Part shown: piece after piece, positions 17,855 to 25,165 of the stretch
Position numbering within the stretch: position 1 is the first letter of the stretch
Layout: every line of letters starts with the position of its first letter
Notes under the pieces: generated by a model
Database searches by the model: none
Seen by the model: the letters and a program-made list of their open reading frames with translations, nothing else
Told to the model about the DNA's origin: nothing
Program-made: the position numbers and the translations under genes
DNA from: Parcubacteria group bacterium
GTDB lineage: Bacteria > Patescibacteriota > Minisyncoccia > Phycocordibacterales > UBA12088
Reading direction: 5' to 3'
NCBI GenBank assembly: GCA_021731325.1
Contig: JAKFXP010000009.1
Span: forward strand, 1 to 25,662
DNA length: 25,662 bases

Positions 17855-17888
17855 CAACCCTCAATCTTGTACACAAGGTTGAGGGTTG
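17855..17888 (+). terminator. Terminator after the two small genes
   Basis: CAACCCTCAA (17855-17864) pairs with TTGAGGGTTG (17879-17888) around an inner CTTGT/ACAAG. It is followed by CTTACTTTTC, a moderate T tract. Confidence 0.8.
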
Positions 17889-17926
17889 CTTACTTTTCTG
17901 GTACCATAGGGCGCATCATATTGATT

Positions 17927-17981
17927 GCGCGATTGGCTGTTATGGTTAGAGCAGTGAAATAGTGTTTAGATACTATTTCAC
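17927..17981 (+). repeat. Orphan tRNA-like 5' half with inserted hairpin
   Basis: GCGCGATTGGCTGTTATGG, then TTAGAGC, resembles the acceptor and D-arm of the tRNA-Ile at 18302. Where the anticodon arm should be, there is a 10-bp hairpin (GTGAAATAGT 17954-17963 with ACTATTTCAC 17972-17981). No matching 3' half follows directly. It looks like a decayed tRNA copy. Confidence 0.55.
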
Positions 17982-18339
17982 CTGATATGCAAAGCATACA
18001 AGCACATCGTTCGGGTCTTATGAGTATATGTTCTTACTAGTTTTCAGTTTCGTGCGCGATAGCTGATTTGGTCGTAATACTAGATCAGCAACCCGCATTA
18101 TGGTTATCACTTAAATAATCATCATGCGCGATTAGCTCAGATGGTTAGAGCGCGTCACTGATATGCAAAGCATACAAGCGGTTCGCTCGGGTTCTATAAG
18201 AAAATGTTCTTTTTAGTTATGTTGTGCGTGCGCGATAGCTGATTTGGTCGTAATACTAGATCAGCAACCCGCATTATGGTTATCACTTAAATAATCATCA
18301 TGCGCGATTAGCTCAGATGGTTAGAGCGCGTCACTGATA
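17982..18339 (+). repeat. Two tandem 176-bp units derived from the tRNA-Ile locus
   Basis: Segments 18051-18163 and 18227-18339 are identical over 113 bp at an offset of 176 bp. The preceding parts (17982-18050 and 18158-18226) are similar but diverged. Each identical block ends with the 5' half of tRNA-Ile up to the anticodon. Only the second block runs on into a complete tRNA (18302-18375). The first (18126-18163) breaks off after the anticodon into ATGCAAAGCATACAAGC. Apart from this repeat the stretch 17889-18301 holds no gene. Confidence 0.85.
18197..18236 (+). repeat. Inverted repeat arm paired with 18368-18403
   Basis: GTTATGTTGTGCGTGCGCGAT (18216-18236) is perfectly complementary to 18368-18388. 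TAAGAAAATGTTC (18197-18209) is perfectly complementary to 18391-18403. Together they make 34 pairs with a small internal loop. The second arm includes the 3' acceptor strand of tRNA-Ile. Confidence 0.85.
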
Positions 18340-18375
18340 ATGACGAGGTCCCAGGTTCGATTCCTGGATCGCGCA
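18302..18375 (+). tRNA. tRNA-Ile (GAU)
   Basis: A full 74-nt cloverleaf is present: acceptor GCGCGAT/ATCGCGC, D-arm GCTC...GAGC, anticodon arm CGTCA-CTGATAA-TGACG with anticodon GAU, T-arm CCAGG-TTCGATT-CCTGG, discriminator A. CCA is not encoded (the next bases are CGC). It is the only complete tRNA in the window. It lies about 1.2 kb after the 16S gene. In many bacteria this tRNA sits in the 16S-23S spacer. Confidence 0.95.
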
Positions 18376-18420
18376 CGCACAACATAACAAGAACATTTTC
18401 TTATGTAACCCTCGCTGCCG

Positions 18421-18467
18421 CTTGTAATGAGCGAGGTCTCCGGGTTCGATTCCAGGGATCGCGCACC
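18421..18467 (+). repeat. Orphan tRNA 3' half
   Basis: This segment matches the 3' half of tRNA-Ile (TGTAATGAGCGAGGTC, then TTCGATTCC and ATCGCGCA). The anticodon-like loop reads CTTGTAA (UGU, threonine-like), the T stem has a mismatch, and no 5' half adjoins it. The acceptor strand would pair with the orphan 5' half at 17927. It is probably non-functional by itself. Confidence 0.55.
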
Positions 18468-18546
18468 GAAGCAAAGTGTTCGGATCGGTGTACTGAGTGC
18501 AATTGATTTTGGATAAGTGCAATATTGCGGAGCATTCTGTCCGGTA

Positions 18547-18578
18547 TATACTCCCCCATACATCCACTGGGGGATTTT
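18547..18578 (+). promoter_or_regulatory. -10 box plus hairpin leader of the 18579 gene
   Basis: TATACT (18547-18552) is followed by a hairpin (TCCCCC 18552-18557, GGGGGA 18569-18574) and TTTT directly before the ATG. It looks like a small terminator or attenuator in a roughly 20-nt leader. Confidence 0.45.
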
Positions 18579-19130
18579 ATGTACCATACAACTAACATAC
18601 GGGTGATTGGCAGTAGCCTCATTGTGGGCAACATACTTGTCGCAGCGGTGCTCCTCGGTACCCCTGTTTCCCAAGAATCGAAACAGGGCGAGATGGTTTC
18701 GAGTTCCTCATTCTCATCGATACCCACTCCTCCACAGGAAGGAGTGGCTGTGCTACCGGTACTTGTTGAGAAAAAAGACCAAGACCTTGTGGTGAGGGGG
18801 AGGCCGGAGAAGGATGTCGTGCTTCCGAGCACTGAAGCAGTGACGGCAGTAGCCCCTACAGAGGTGAATCGTATCACGATTCCTATTTTGGAGGACGGTA
18901 CTGTTCTTGAGGCAATGCGGACATATGACACCGGGTCGGATGCTTTTACCTTTAGCGGTAAAGAGTATCCAGGTATCGGATTCTTTGTGCAAGAAATCAA
19001 TGGAAAGCGGGAAGGGGACGGGTACTATTGGATGCTGTACCAAAACGGAAAAACGGCGAATCTTGGTGCTTCACAGCTACGGATATCGTCGGAAGATACT
19101 ATTGAGTGGCGATTTGAAAAGGGATATTAA
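18579..19130 (+). CDS. Secreted or anchored DUF4430-domain protein
   Basis: The 183-aa protein has an N-terminal membrane or signal segment (about 8-28, IRVIGSSLIVGNILVAAVLLG). A Ser/Pro/Val-rich linker (about 30-90) follows, then a DUF4430 domain (about 95-183). The domain shows ILEDGTVLEAMR, GIGFFVQEINGK, GYYWMLYQNGK, GASQLRISSEDTIEWRFE. DUF4430 is the small beta domain found in transcobalamin/intrinsic-factor proteins and in many bacterial surface proteins. The next gene, 24 nt downstream, carries a second such domain. I prefer this ATG over a TTG at 18525 because the promoter and hairpin lie between them. Ligand is unknown. Confidence 0.85.
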   Translation: MYHTTNIRVIGSSLIVGNILVAAVLLGTPVSQESKQGEMVSSSSFSSIPTPPQEGVAVLPVLVEKKDQDLVVRGRPEKDVVLPSTEAVTAVAPTEVNRITIPILEDGTVLEAMRTYDTGSDAFTFSGKEYPGIGFFVQEINGKREGDGYYWMLYQNGKTANLGASQLRISSEDTIEWRFEKGY

Positions 19131-19154
19131 TAATTCAGCAATTACATACAAGTT

Positions 19155-21296
19155 ATGAAAAGGAATCCACAACAGACGTTAGCAATAGAGCAGGACTTTT
19201 GGTGGGGAATTATTGCGGGAGTAGCATCTCTGGCGGTGATGGGTATCATTCCGGCATGGGTAGGTGCGGATGCAACGAGCATGGCAACCACTACGAGCAC
19301 CACAACCGCATCTGAAACGGTTACTTTTGCAATACGCACTGAAGCAGGGGTAGTGGTAGCAGAAGAACGTGCATTTGAAGAATCTCCCGCAACGAGCACT
19401 ATACTCATTACTCCAACCGGTGGTGAGACCGGTATCGCGGTTGATGCTCGAAGCGTACTCGCCCATCTCGTTGCACTGGATACCCATTCGAGCACCTTTG
19501 CAATTACGGATCTTACGTACTTTGAATCATTTGGGTCGTTCTTTCTCAACTGTATTGATACTCCCGAGCATCTCTGTGGGTCATGGCAGTACACGGTAAA
19601 CGGTGAGTACCCTCAAATAGGCGCTGATAACTATCTTCTCCATGCAGGAGACAGTGTGTATTTCTTTTTTGGTTCACCTCGCATGGTGACCTTGTCAGCC
19701 ACCACAACGGCAGTAGATACCCCGTTCATCGCGACGTTACAAGAGTATGATCCAGATGCAGGTGAGTATCGACCAAAGGGTGGCTTCACACTTGGTGTTG
19801 TACAAGACGATCCTGAAAATCCTTTTACACCAAAAGAGGTAATGACTGCACCCGTTCAGTCAAATGGGGAGGCGGCCTTCACCATAGCAACCTCGGGAGT
19901 CTACAAAATAGGAGTCAAAGAAGACTTTTATTTTCCAACCACCCTATTTACGGTAGCCACGACGGTGTCTGCTATATCAAACACGAAGTCAGGCGGTGGT
20001 GGGGGGCTCCTCACGTCAAACAAAACGCGAGAAGGATTTGATGCTGCTGCTGCATTGCAATTTCTCGCTCATATGCAGGAAGACGATGGGTCATTTGGAC
20101 CAGACGTATTTACCGACTGGGCGGGAATAGCGCTTTCGAGTGGGTCGACCGAAAAGACGGCTCGAGATGCGGTGCGCACCTACCTAAAGAACGATAAAGC
20201 AACGTTCTCGAATCTTACCGACTACGAACGACGAGCCATGGTCATTATGGCGCTCGGTATCAATCCGTATAACGGGATGCAGACTGATCTCATTGCAAAA
20301 ATCATTAGCTATTTTGATGGTATCCAGATGGGAGAAGTGTCGCTGGTGAATGATGACATTTTTGCACTCATTCCCCTCACCCGTGCAGGGTTTGATGAGG
20401 ATGATCAGATTATAAAAAAAACGATTGCGTTCGTGTTGAAAGAGCAAAAAGGAAATGGTTCGTGGGAGGGAAGTGTTGATCTCACCGCAGCGGCTATTCA
20501 GGCCCTTGTCCCGTATAAGAACGTTTCGGGTGTGGAGAAGGCGCTCATCGACGCTACAGAGTACCTCAGAAGCGCACAGAAGGCCGACGGTGGCTTCGGA
20601 GACAGTTTTGCGACCAGTTGGGTATTACAGGCTATTCGAGCCCTTGGAGACAATGCTACGGACTGGAAGAAGAATGGCATTACTCCTGTCGAGTACCTTG
20701 CTACACAACAGGAGACGGATGGCGGGGTGGGTGCTCAGGATGATCCTAAAGAGACGCGCATCTGGGCTACTGCCTATGCGATACCCGGTGTACTTGGAAA
20801 AACCTGGAATCAAATCATGACCTCATTCAAAACCCCCGCGTCCTTTACAAAGGCGGTATCAGAGGGGCAAGAGAAGCAGGGGGGTAGTTCATCAACAAAA
20901 AAACGAGCCATCACCGACAAAAAAGCAACCACTACCCCAGGGAGTACGGTAACTATCACTAAAAAGAAGGTAAGTAAAAAGAAAATAACCGCCAAAAAGG
21001 TGGCGGCAATCACTGCTCGTACGGTTGCAACGTCCACGCATGCACTCAATGCAAGTACTACCGTCAAGAAGGTTGCCTCGGCACCCGTCAAACAATCGCT
21101 CCCCGTCGTTTCAGTTGCGACCACCAGTGCCACTACCACCGAATCAACGACCACGAGTAACGAGCAGGTTGCTGCGGCTGCGCAGGCAGCACATAGTTTC
21201 CGAAACACCTCACGCACGCTTGCCGGAGTATTTGCACTCCTTCTCCTGGGGTTTGCAGGACTTGCGTTCATGCACCGAAAGAATAGTGTGGCGTAA
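19155..21296 (+). CDS. Surface protein: DUF4430-like plus alpha/alpha-barrel repeats (intrinsic-factor-like)
   Basis: The 713-aa protein has an N-terminal hydrophobic signal/anchor (about 11-33), a Thr-rich stretch, and a DUF4430-like domain (about 90-185, with GSWQYTVNGEYPQIGADNYLLHAGDSVYFFFG). A beta region (about 186-280) follows. Next are terpene-cyclase-like alpha repeats (about 298-560) with AAALQFLAHMQEDDGSFG, YLRSAQKADGGFGDSFATSW and YLATQQETDGGVG. After that comes a Lys/Thr/Ser-rich linker (about 575-680), then a C-terminal membrane helix (about 688-706) with a short basic tail. The pairing of barrel and DUF4430 recalls vertebrate cobalamin carriers, though the order is reversed. No LPXTG motif was found. 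Function is inferred only as surface binding or adhesion. Confidence 0.85.
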   Translation: MKRNPQQTLAIEQDFWWGIIAGVASLAVMGIIPAWVGADATSMATTTSTTTASETVTFAIRTEAGVVVAEERAFEESPATSTILITPTGGETGIAVDARSVLAHLVALDTHSSTFAITDLTYFESFGSFFLNCIDTPEHLCGSWQYTVNGEYPQIGADNYLLHAGDSVYFFFGSPRMVTLSATTTAVDTPFIATLQEYDPDAGEYRPKGGFTLGVVQDDPENPFTPKEVMTAPVQSNGEAAFTIATSGVYKIGVKEDFYFPTTLFTVATTVSAISNTKSGGGGGLLTSNKTREGFDAAAALQFLAHMQEDDGSFGPDVFTDWAGIALSSGSTEKTARDAVRTYLKNDKATFSNLTDYERRAMVIMALGINPYNGMQTDLIAKIISYFDGIQMGEVSLVNDDIFALIPLTRAGFDEDDQIIKKTIAFVLKEQKGNGSWEGSVDLTAAAIQALVPYKNVSGVEKALIDATEYLRSAQKADGGFGDSFATSWVLQAIRALGDNATDWKKNGITPVEYLATQQETDGGVGAQDDPKETRIWATAYAIPGVLGKTWNQIMTSFKTPASFTKAVSEGQEKQGGSSSTKKRAITDKKATTTPGSTVTITKKKVSKKKITAKKVAAITARTVATSTHALNASTTVKKVASAPVKQSLPVVSVATTSATTTESTTTSNEQVAAAAQAAHSFRNTSRTLAGVFALLLLGFAGLAFMHRKNSVA

Positions 21297-21311
21297 GTGA
21301 CTGCATCTATG

Positions 21312-21347
21312 ATACAAAAAACCCGCATACGAGCGGGTTTTTTGTAT
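21312..21347. terminator. Bidirectional terminator
   Basis: ATACAAAAAACCCGC and GCGGGTTTTTTGTAT form a 15-bp stem with a 6-nt loop. It serves the + gene ending at 21296 and the - gene ending at 21368. Confidence 0.92.
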
Positions 21348-21367
21348 GTATATCGTATTGAGTGTTA

Positions 21368-21961
21368 CTAAAACGGCAAGGTGTGGGTGAGGGCGATAGG
21401 TTCGGGGAGCTTTTCCCAGTCCTTGGTGTCGAGTTTGATGGATTTTATATCCCCAAAGTCCTTGTATTTGAGCTCTTTGTTGGCAAGCGCATAATCGTAC
21501 ACGTCTTTGGTGATACGCACATCATCGAGGCAGTATGTGCGCACCAGGTCGCCCTTACCCTCTTTCCACCAACGAACTGCTTCGAGTCCGTGTCCGGTTT
21601 TGTTGACTCCGAGCGTTGCCTCGGCGATGGTATCTAGGCGTAAGCGCCGGCCGAACGACTTTTTTACTTCCGCGAGAATGTCGAGACTCCGTATCTTGGT
21701 GAGGTCACCCGGGTAATATTTGTTCAGAAGGGGAATGTCAAAGTGGTCGGAATTGTACCCAATGAGCATATCCGCCCGCTCAAAAATAGGCCACATATCT
21801 TTAAATTCCGACTGTGCGTATGAAGTGTAGGTGTCGGTTACGTACTCGTACACACCGACAATAGAAATGTCGAGTTTCGTGGGGTCGTTACTCCCCACGT
21901 CGTCAAAAATGTTTGAGGTTTCAATATCAAAGACCACCTTGCGGACGTGTTTTTTTGCCAT
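21368..21961 (-). CDS. DEDD-family 3'-5' exonuclease / RNase H-like protein
   Basis: The 197-aa protein shows the DEDD nuclease pattern: VFDIETSN (Exo I, about 10-17), the middle Asp in IGYNSDHFDIPLL (Exo II, about 67-79) and CLDDVRITKDVY (Exo III, about 144-155). It resembles stand-alone YprB-type RNase H-like domains and polymerase-B-like proofreading domains. Substrate (DNA or RNA) is unknown. It follows hisS after 11 nt on the same strand, so they are probably one transcript. Confidence 0.83.
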   Translation of the reverse strand: MAKKHVRKVVFDIETSNIFDDVGSNDPTKLDISIVGVYEYVTDTYTSYAQSEFKDMWPIFERADMLIGYNSDHFDIPLLNKYYPGDLTKIRSLDILAEVKKSFGRRLRLDTIAEATLGVNKTGHGLEAVRWWKEGKGDLVRTYCLDDVRITKDVYDYALANKELKYKDFGDIKSIKLDTKDWEKLPEPIALTHTLPF

Positions 21962-21972
21962 AATTCTTGTGG

Positions 21973-23286
21973 TTACTCTAATACTTCAAATATTGCATCC
22001 GCAATGTCTTGTTCGTGTACGATAATCTCATGTTTACTTTCAAGATGTTTCAATGTGTACACCCCGGTTTGCTCCTCTTTAGTACCCACTACAATGCAAA
22101 AGGGCACCCGTTTTTTTGTTGCCGTTTTTATCTGGTCACCCACTTTTTTTTCACCCAAGTCCACCACGACGGTAAGGTCATGACGACGGAGTCGCTGGGC
22201 AAGTTGCGCCGCAAACGCATGTGATGAAGTATCGGCAACAGCGATATAGAGTTCGGTAGGGGAATGGTATGCAGGGAGTAGCTTATGCGTTTCAAGGAAG
22301 TCGCGTAGCGTGACGTCCCCCATCCCGAATCCGACTGCAGGAATGGAGTCCATACCAAAGAGGTCAAATAACTTGTCATATCGACCACCCCCAAAGAGCG
22401 AACGATTATTTTCTTTTGAGGTGTCGAAGACTTCAAAAATGATACCCGTGTAATAATCAAATCCCCGTACCAGGTAGGGGTCGTGTACGATATTGGCAAC
22501 CCCGCGCGCTTCAAGTGCCGCAAGGAGGTCGAGGAGTCGTTTGCCCGAGGTTGTCTCTGCAATAAGGGTGCGTACGGTTGCGGCGTTGTATTGCAGGAGC
22601 ACTACCTTGGCCAGGTCGTCGCCGAGTAGTGTTGCAAGACGAATACCGTATTCTTCTTCAGAGAGCTTGTCTTTGCGATCCATAAGGCGCAGAAGGTCTT
22701 GTTGCTTTTCTTCAGGGAGCGAGAGATTGTGCTTCTTTGCAAGCAGATCAAGTGTCTCAGGAATGACGGATCGATGATTGATACGTATCTCAAATTCTCG
22801 TTCAGTAGCTCCAAAGGCGCGCATAAGCTCATAGGCAAGGAGAATTACCTCAATATCACCCTCAAGGGCTGCAACACCAAACAGGTCGCAGTTTAACTGC
22901 CAATGTTCTCGTAAGCGGCCTCGTTGAGGTCGTTCATAGCGAAACACATTGGGGATTGAAAACCATCGGAGAGGGAATGCGAGCTCACGCCGACGAGCCG
23001 CTACCAGGCGTGCCACGGAAGGCGTCATTTCGGGGCGTAAGGTCACCTGACGACCCCCTCGGTCTTCAAAGGTGTATGTTTGCTCATTGACGATTTCTTC
23101 ACTCGTTTTCGCCGCATAGAGCTCGCTTGGCTCGAGGATTGACGTTGAATACTCTTCGTAGCCAAAATGACTCACCACGTCGCGCATGGTTTCAAAGAGG
23201 TACTCTTGCACGGCCATATCCTCAGGATAGAAGTCGCGCACCCCTTTATAAGACTCAGTTGATACTACACCCTTCTTTTTTTGCAT
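21973..23286 (-). CDS. hisS: Histidine-tRNA ligase
   Basis: The 437-aa class II aminoacyl-tRNA synthetase charges tRNA-His. It has GVRDFYPEDM at the N terminus and motif 1 around LRPEMTPSVARLV. Motif 2 is FRYERPQRGRLREHWQLNCDLFG. The histidine-specific LVRGFDYYTGIIFEVF and LFGGGRYDKL follow, then motif 3 AVGFGMGDVTLRDFLE and the anticodon domain (about 335-430). Length and motif order are normal. The start is set by a TACACT -10 box 11 nt upstream that overlaps the truB promoter on the other strand. No SD is present. Confidence 0.96.
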   Translation of the reverse strand: MQKKKGVVSTESYKGVRDFYPEDMAVQEYLFETMRDVVSHFGYEEYSTSILEPSELYAAKTSEEIVNEQTYTFEDRGGRQVTLRPEMTPSVARLVAARRRELAFPLRWFSIPNVFRYERPQRGRLREHWQLNCDLFGVAALEGDIEVILLAYELMRAFGATEREFEIRINHRSVIPETLDLLAKKHNLSLPEEKQQDLLRLMDRKDKLSEEEYGIRLATLLGDDLAKVVLLQYNAATVRTLIAETTSGKRLLDLLAALEARGVANIVHDPYLVRGFDYYTGIIFEVFDTSKENNRSLFGGGRYDKLFDLFGMDSIPAVGFGMGDVTLRDFLETHKLLPAYHSPTELYIAVADTSSHAFAAQLAQRLRRHDLTVVVDLGEKKVGDQIKTATKKRVPFCIVVGTKEEQTGVYTLKHLESKHEIIVHEQDIADAIFEVLE

Positions 23287-23294
23287 AGATGCGG

Positions 23295-23303
23295 TAGAGT
23301 GTA
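23295..23303. promoter_or_regulatory. Overlapping divergent -10 boxes of hisS and truB
   Basis: TAGAGT (+, 23295-23300) ends 9 nt before the truB ATG. TACACT (-, 23303-23298) ends 11 nt before the hisS ATG. They share three base pairs in a 23-bp intergenic gap. Confidence 0.55.
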
Positions 23304-23309
23304 CCTGAA

Positions 23310-24080
23310 ATGAAGGATATCCTCAATCTCTATAAAGCACGGGGAGAAACCCCACTCGAGCGTATTGAGCGGTTTCGTAAGGCACACCCTGAGTATAAGA
23401 ACATTCCGCTCTCGTATGCAGGGAGGCTTGACCCCATGGCTGAGGGTGTGTTAGTAATACTTGCCGGTGAGGCCAATAAGCGACGAACTGAATACCTTAA
23501 CCTTGACAAAGAGTATACGTTCGATGTGTTGTTTGGATTTTCGACCGATACCTACGATGTGCTGGGAGTTATGGCAGATGCGGTGACGCGCACCTCCCAT
23601 AAGAAAATAAGTGCGCCGATGTTGGCAGAGTACCTCGCGCAATTACCTGGTGAGCACTCACAAAAATACCCCCCTTTTTCAAGTAAGCCGTTAGAAGGGG
23701 TACCGTTGTTTGTAAAAGCACGAAAAGGTGAGCTGACTCAGTTTGACCTTCCTGAACATCGTATCGAAATATTTTCGGCTGCACTGGTCGGGATGAAGCG
23801 AATCACCGACACTGAACTCTTGGCTGAAGTGGAGCGACTCATTGCACTCGTTAAGGGGGACTTTCGACAAGAGCGCATTGTGCACCTCTGGCGAGATGCG
23901 CTCCGGGTACTGTATGGCACTTCGTTTGATATTGCCACCATCAGCATACACTGTTCCAGTGGCACGTATGTTCGAACGTTGTCCCATGAGCTTGGGGAGC
24001 AGCTCGGTATTCCGGCATTGGCGATGCGCATTCTCCGCACGCGTGCAGGGACGTTTAAGGTGCGATTGTCTGAAAAATAA
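23310..24080 (+). CDS. truB: tRNA pseudouridine-55 synthase TruB
   Basis: The 256-aa protein makes pseudouridine at position 55 of tRNA T-loops. The catalytic motif is YAGRLDPMAEGVL with Asp41. KEYTFDVLFGFSTDTYDVLG and the substrate-gripping KYPPFSSKPLEGVPLF follow, then CSSGTYVRTLSHELG and ILRTRAGTF. The usual N-terminal KPxGxTS block is replaced by NLYKARGETPLERIERF, as in a number of CPR homologues. The C-terminal PUA domain found in E. coli is absent or minimal. It is divergent from hisS, so two tRNA-related genes share a tiny promoter region. Confidence 0.92.
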   Translation: MKDILNLYKARGETPLERIERFRKAHPEYKNIPLSYAGRLDPMAEGVLVILAGEANKRRTEYLNLDKEYTFDVLFGFSTDTYDVLGVMADAVTRTSHKKISAPMLAEYLAQLPGEHSQKYPPFSSKPLEGVPLFVKARKGELTQFDLPEHRIEIFSAALVGMKRITDTELLAEVERLIALVKGDFRQERIVHLWRDALRVLYGTSFDIATISIHCSSGTYVRTLSHELGEQLGIPALAMRILRTRAGTFKVRLSEK

Positions 24081-24103
24081 CCCGTCGGTATATCCGCGGA
24101 CTA

Positions 24104-24112
24104 TGATACACT
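24104..24112 (+). promoter_or_regulatory. Extended -10 promoter of the 24127 gene
   Basis: TGA-TACACT ends 14 nt before the ATG at 24127. There is no SD, and the predicted leader is only a few nucleotides. Confidence 0.55.
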
Positions 24113-24126
24113 AAGAACCTATTGGT

Positions 24127-25026
24127 ATGATACCATCGACATCGACTCACGAAAGTTGGAAACAAAAACTCAGTGACACGTCTTACCGTGCGCTCACGGA
24201 GGGAGTTTTTGAAGTACCAGGTACCGGTGCATACGTACGGACGCAACGCTCAGGCACCTATCTCTGTAGGGGGTGCGGTACTCCACTATTTGCATCAACA
24301 AGTAAAATTGACGACGGGTCTGGTTTTGCAACCTTTACCGATCCGATAGATGAAAAGTTGGTACCGCTAGTCACCGCGTACACCGAAGCAGGTGACCCAA
24401 TTACCGGTATTCGCTGTGCCAGCTGTGACGGACGTCTCGGTTTTATGGACGATATTTCGCTACAGAGTTCGGATGACTTGGAGCAGGGGGTACGTGAGCA
24501 GGTGTATCACGTAAGTTCATATGCTGTGCGGTTAAAAAAAGCACTCTCCGTGAGGAATTACCCAATCATCTTTGCGCTCGGAATGCTCTTGGTGGGCATT
24601 GTTGCGTATGCAAGTTGGACGTGGGGCACCACGTTATTAGGTGTCTCCTCTCTCGAGAGAACGGATGCAACGATTCCGCTCTGGTTGGGTGAGGTAGAGG
24701 TGCGTGCAGTGGTAGTCCGTCTTGATCAGCCACAGGCCTCAACGTCGGGGATGGTCGTTCGTCAAGATGAAGCACTTCTCTTTGTGCTCGGGGATACCGG
24801 TGTTCCCGGGATACGATTTGCAAATCACTCGGTGGATATTTTATGGTTAGACAAAAATTTTATGGTGGTTGGGTGGGAGCGTGAGCGTGCGTCACAGTCG
24901 TCACAAGCGCTCAAGCGCCCGCAACATGCCCAATATGGACTGATTGCACAACTCGGCACTATTGCACCGCAAGCGTTTGCGACTGGGTTCGAGGTGGTGG
25001 TGACTGACAAAACCAGTTTGTTTTAA
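24127..25026 (+). CDS. MsrB-like zinc domain fused to a membrane helix and a DUF192-like domain
   Basis: The 299-aa protein starts with a methionine-R-sulfoxide-reductase-B-like domain (about 11-138): WKQKLSDTSYRALTEG, GTYLCRGCGTPLF, GIRCASCDGRLG. Both zinc CxxC pairs are kept (Cys47/50, Cys97/100). The catalytic Cys of the RYCINS motif is His128 (VYHVSS), and the SGCGWPSF segment reads DDGSGFATF. It is therefore probably not a methionine sulfoxide reductase. One membrane helix follows (about 145-165). The outer part (about 175-299) resembles DUF192 (ANHSVDILWLDKNFMVVGWERE). The fusion suggests a membrane sensor or binding role, not known. Confidence 0.78.
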   Translation: MIPSTSTHESWKQKLSDTSYRALTEGVFEVPGTGAYVRTQRSGTYLCRGCGTPLFASTSKIDDGSGFATFTDPIDEKLVPLVTAYTEAGDPITGIRCASCDGRLGFMDDISLQSSDDLEQGVREQVYHVSSYAVRLKKALSVRNYPIIFALGMLLVGIVAYASWTWGTTLLGVSSLERTDATIPLWLGEVEVRAVVVRLDQPQASTSGMVVRQDEALLFVLGDTGVPGIRFANHSVDILWLDKNFMVVGWERERASQSSQALKRPQHAQYGLIAQLGTIAPQAFATGFEVVVTDKTSLF

Positions 25027-25148
25027 TGTATCGAGGTTCAAAAGGCTTACGGGGGTGTCAAGTGAGGTGCGATACTCGAACACGTGCTTGCAGGTGAATC
25101 AAAACACGTTGCGTAAGTGGAAAAATTACTGGCGAACTATGCGCTACA

Positions 25149-25157
25149 TGGTATAGT
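25149..25157 (+). promoter_or_regulatory. Extended -10 promoter of the 25166 gene, leaderless start
   Basis: TGG-TATAGT ends 8 nt before the ATG at 25166. No SD is present. Confidence 0.6.
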
Positions 25158-25165
25158 CGCACGTA

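Noticed and set aside
17982..18040. tRNA-Ala(UGC) suggested by TGCAAAGCA
   Set aside because: TATGC-AAA-GCATA makes a 3-nt-loop hairpin, not a 7-nt anticodon loop, and no acceptor or T-arm fits.
17927..18339. CRISPR-like array
   Set aside because: Only two 176-bp units with no short regular repeats or unique spacers, and the content is tRNA-derived.
18126..18375. A tRNA-Ile interrupted by a 176-nt intron
   Set aside because: The insert contains another full 5' half and no intron core, so tandem duplication is simpler.
21100..21296. Sortase (LPXTG) anchor on the 713-aa protein
   Set aside because: A hydrophobic helix and basic tail are present, but no LPXTG-like motif precedes them.
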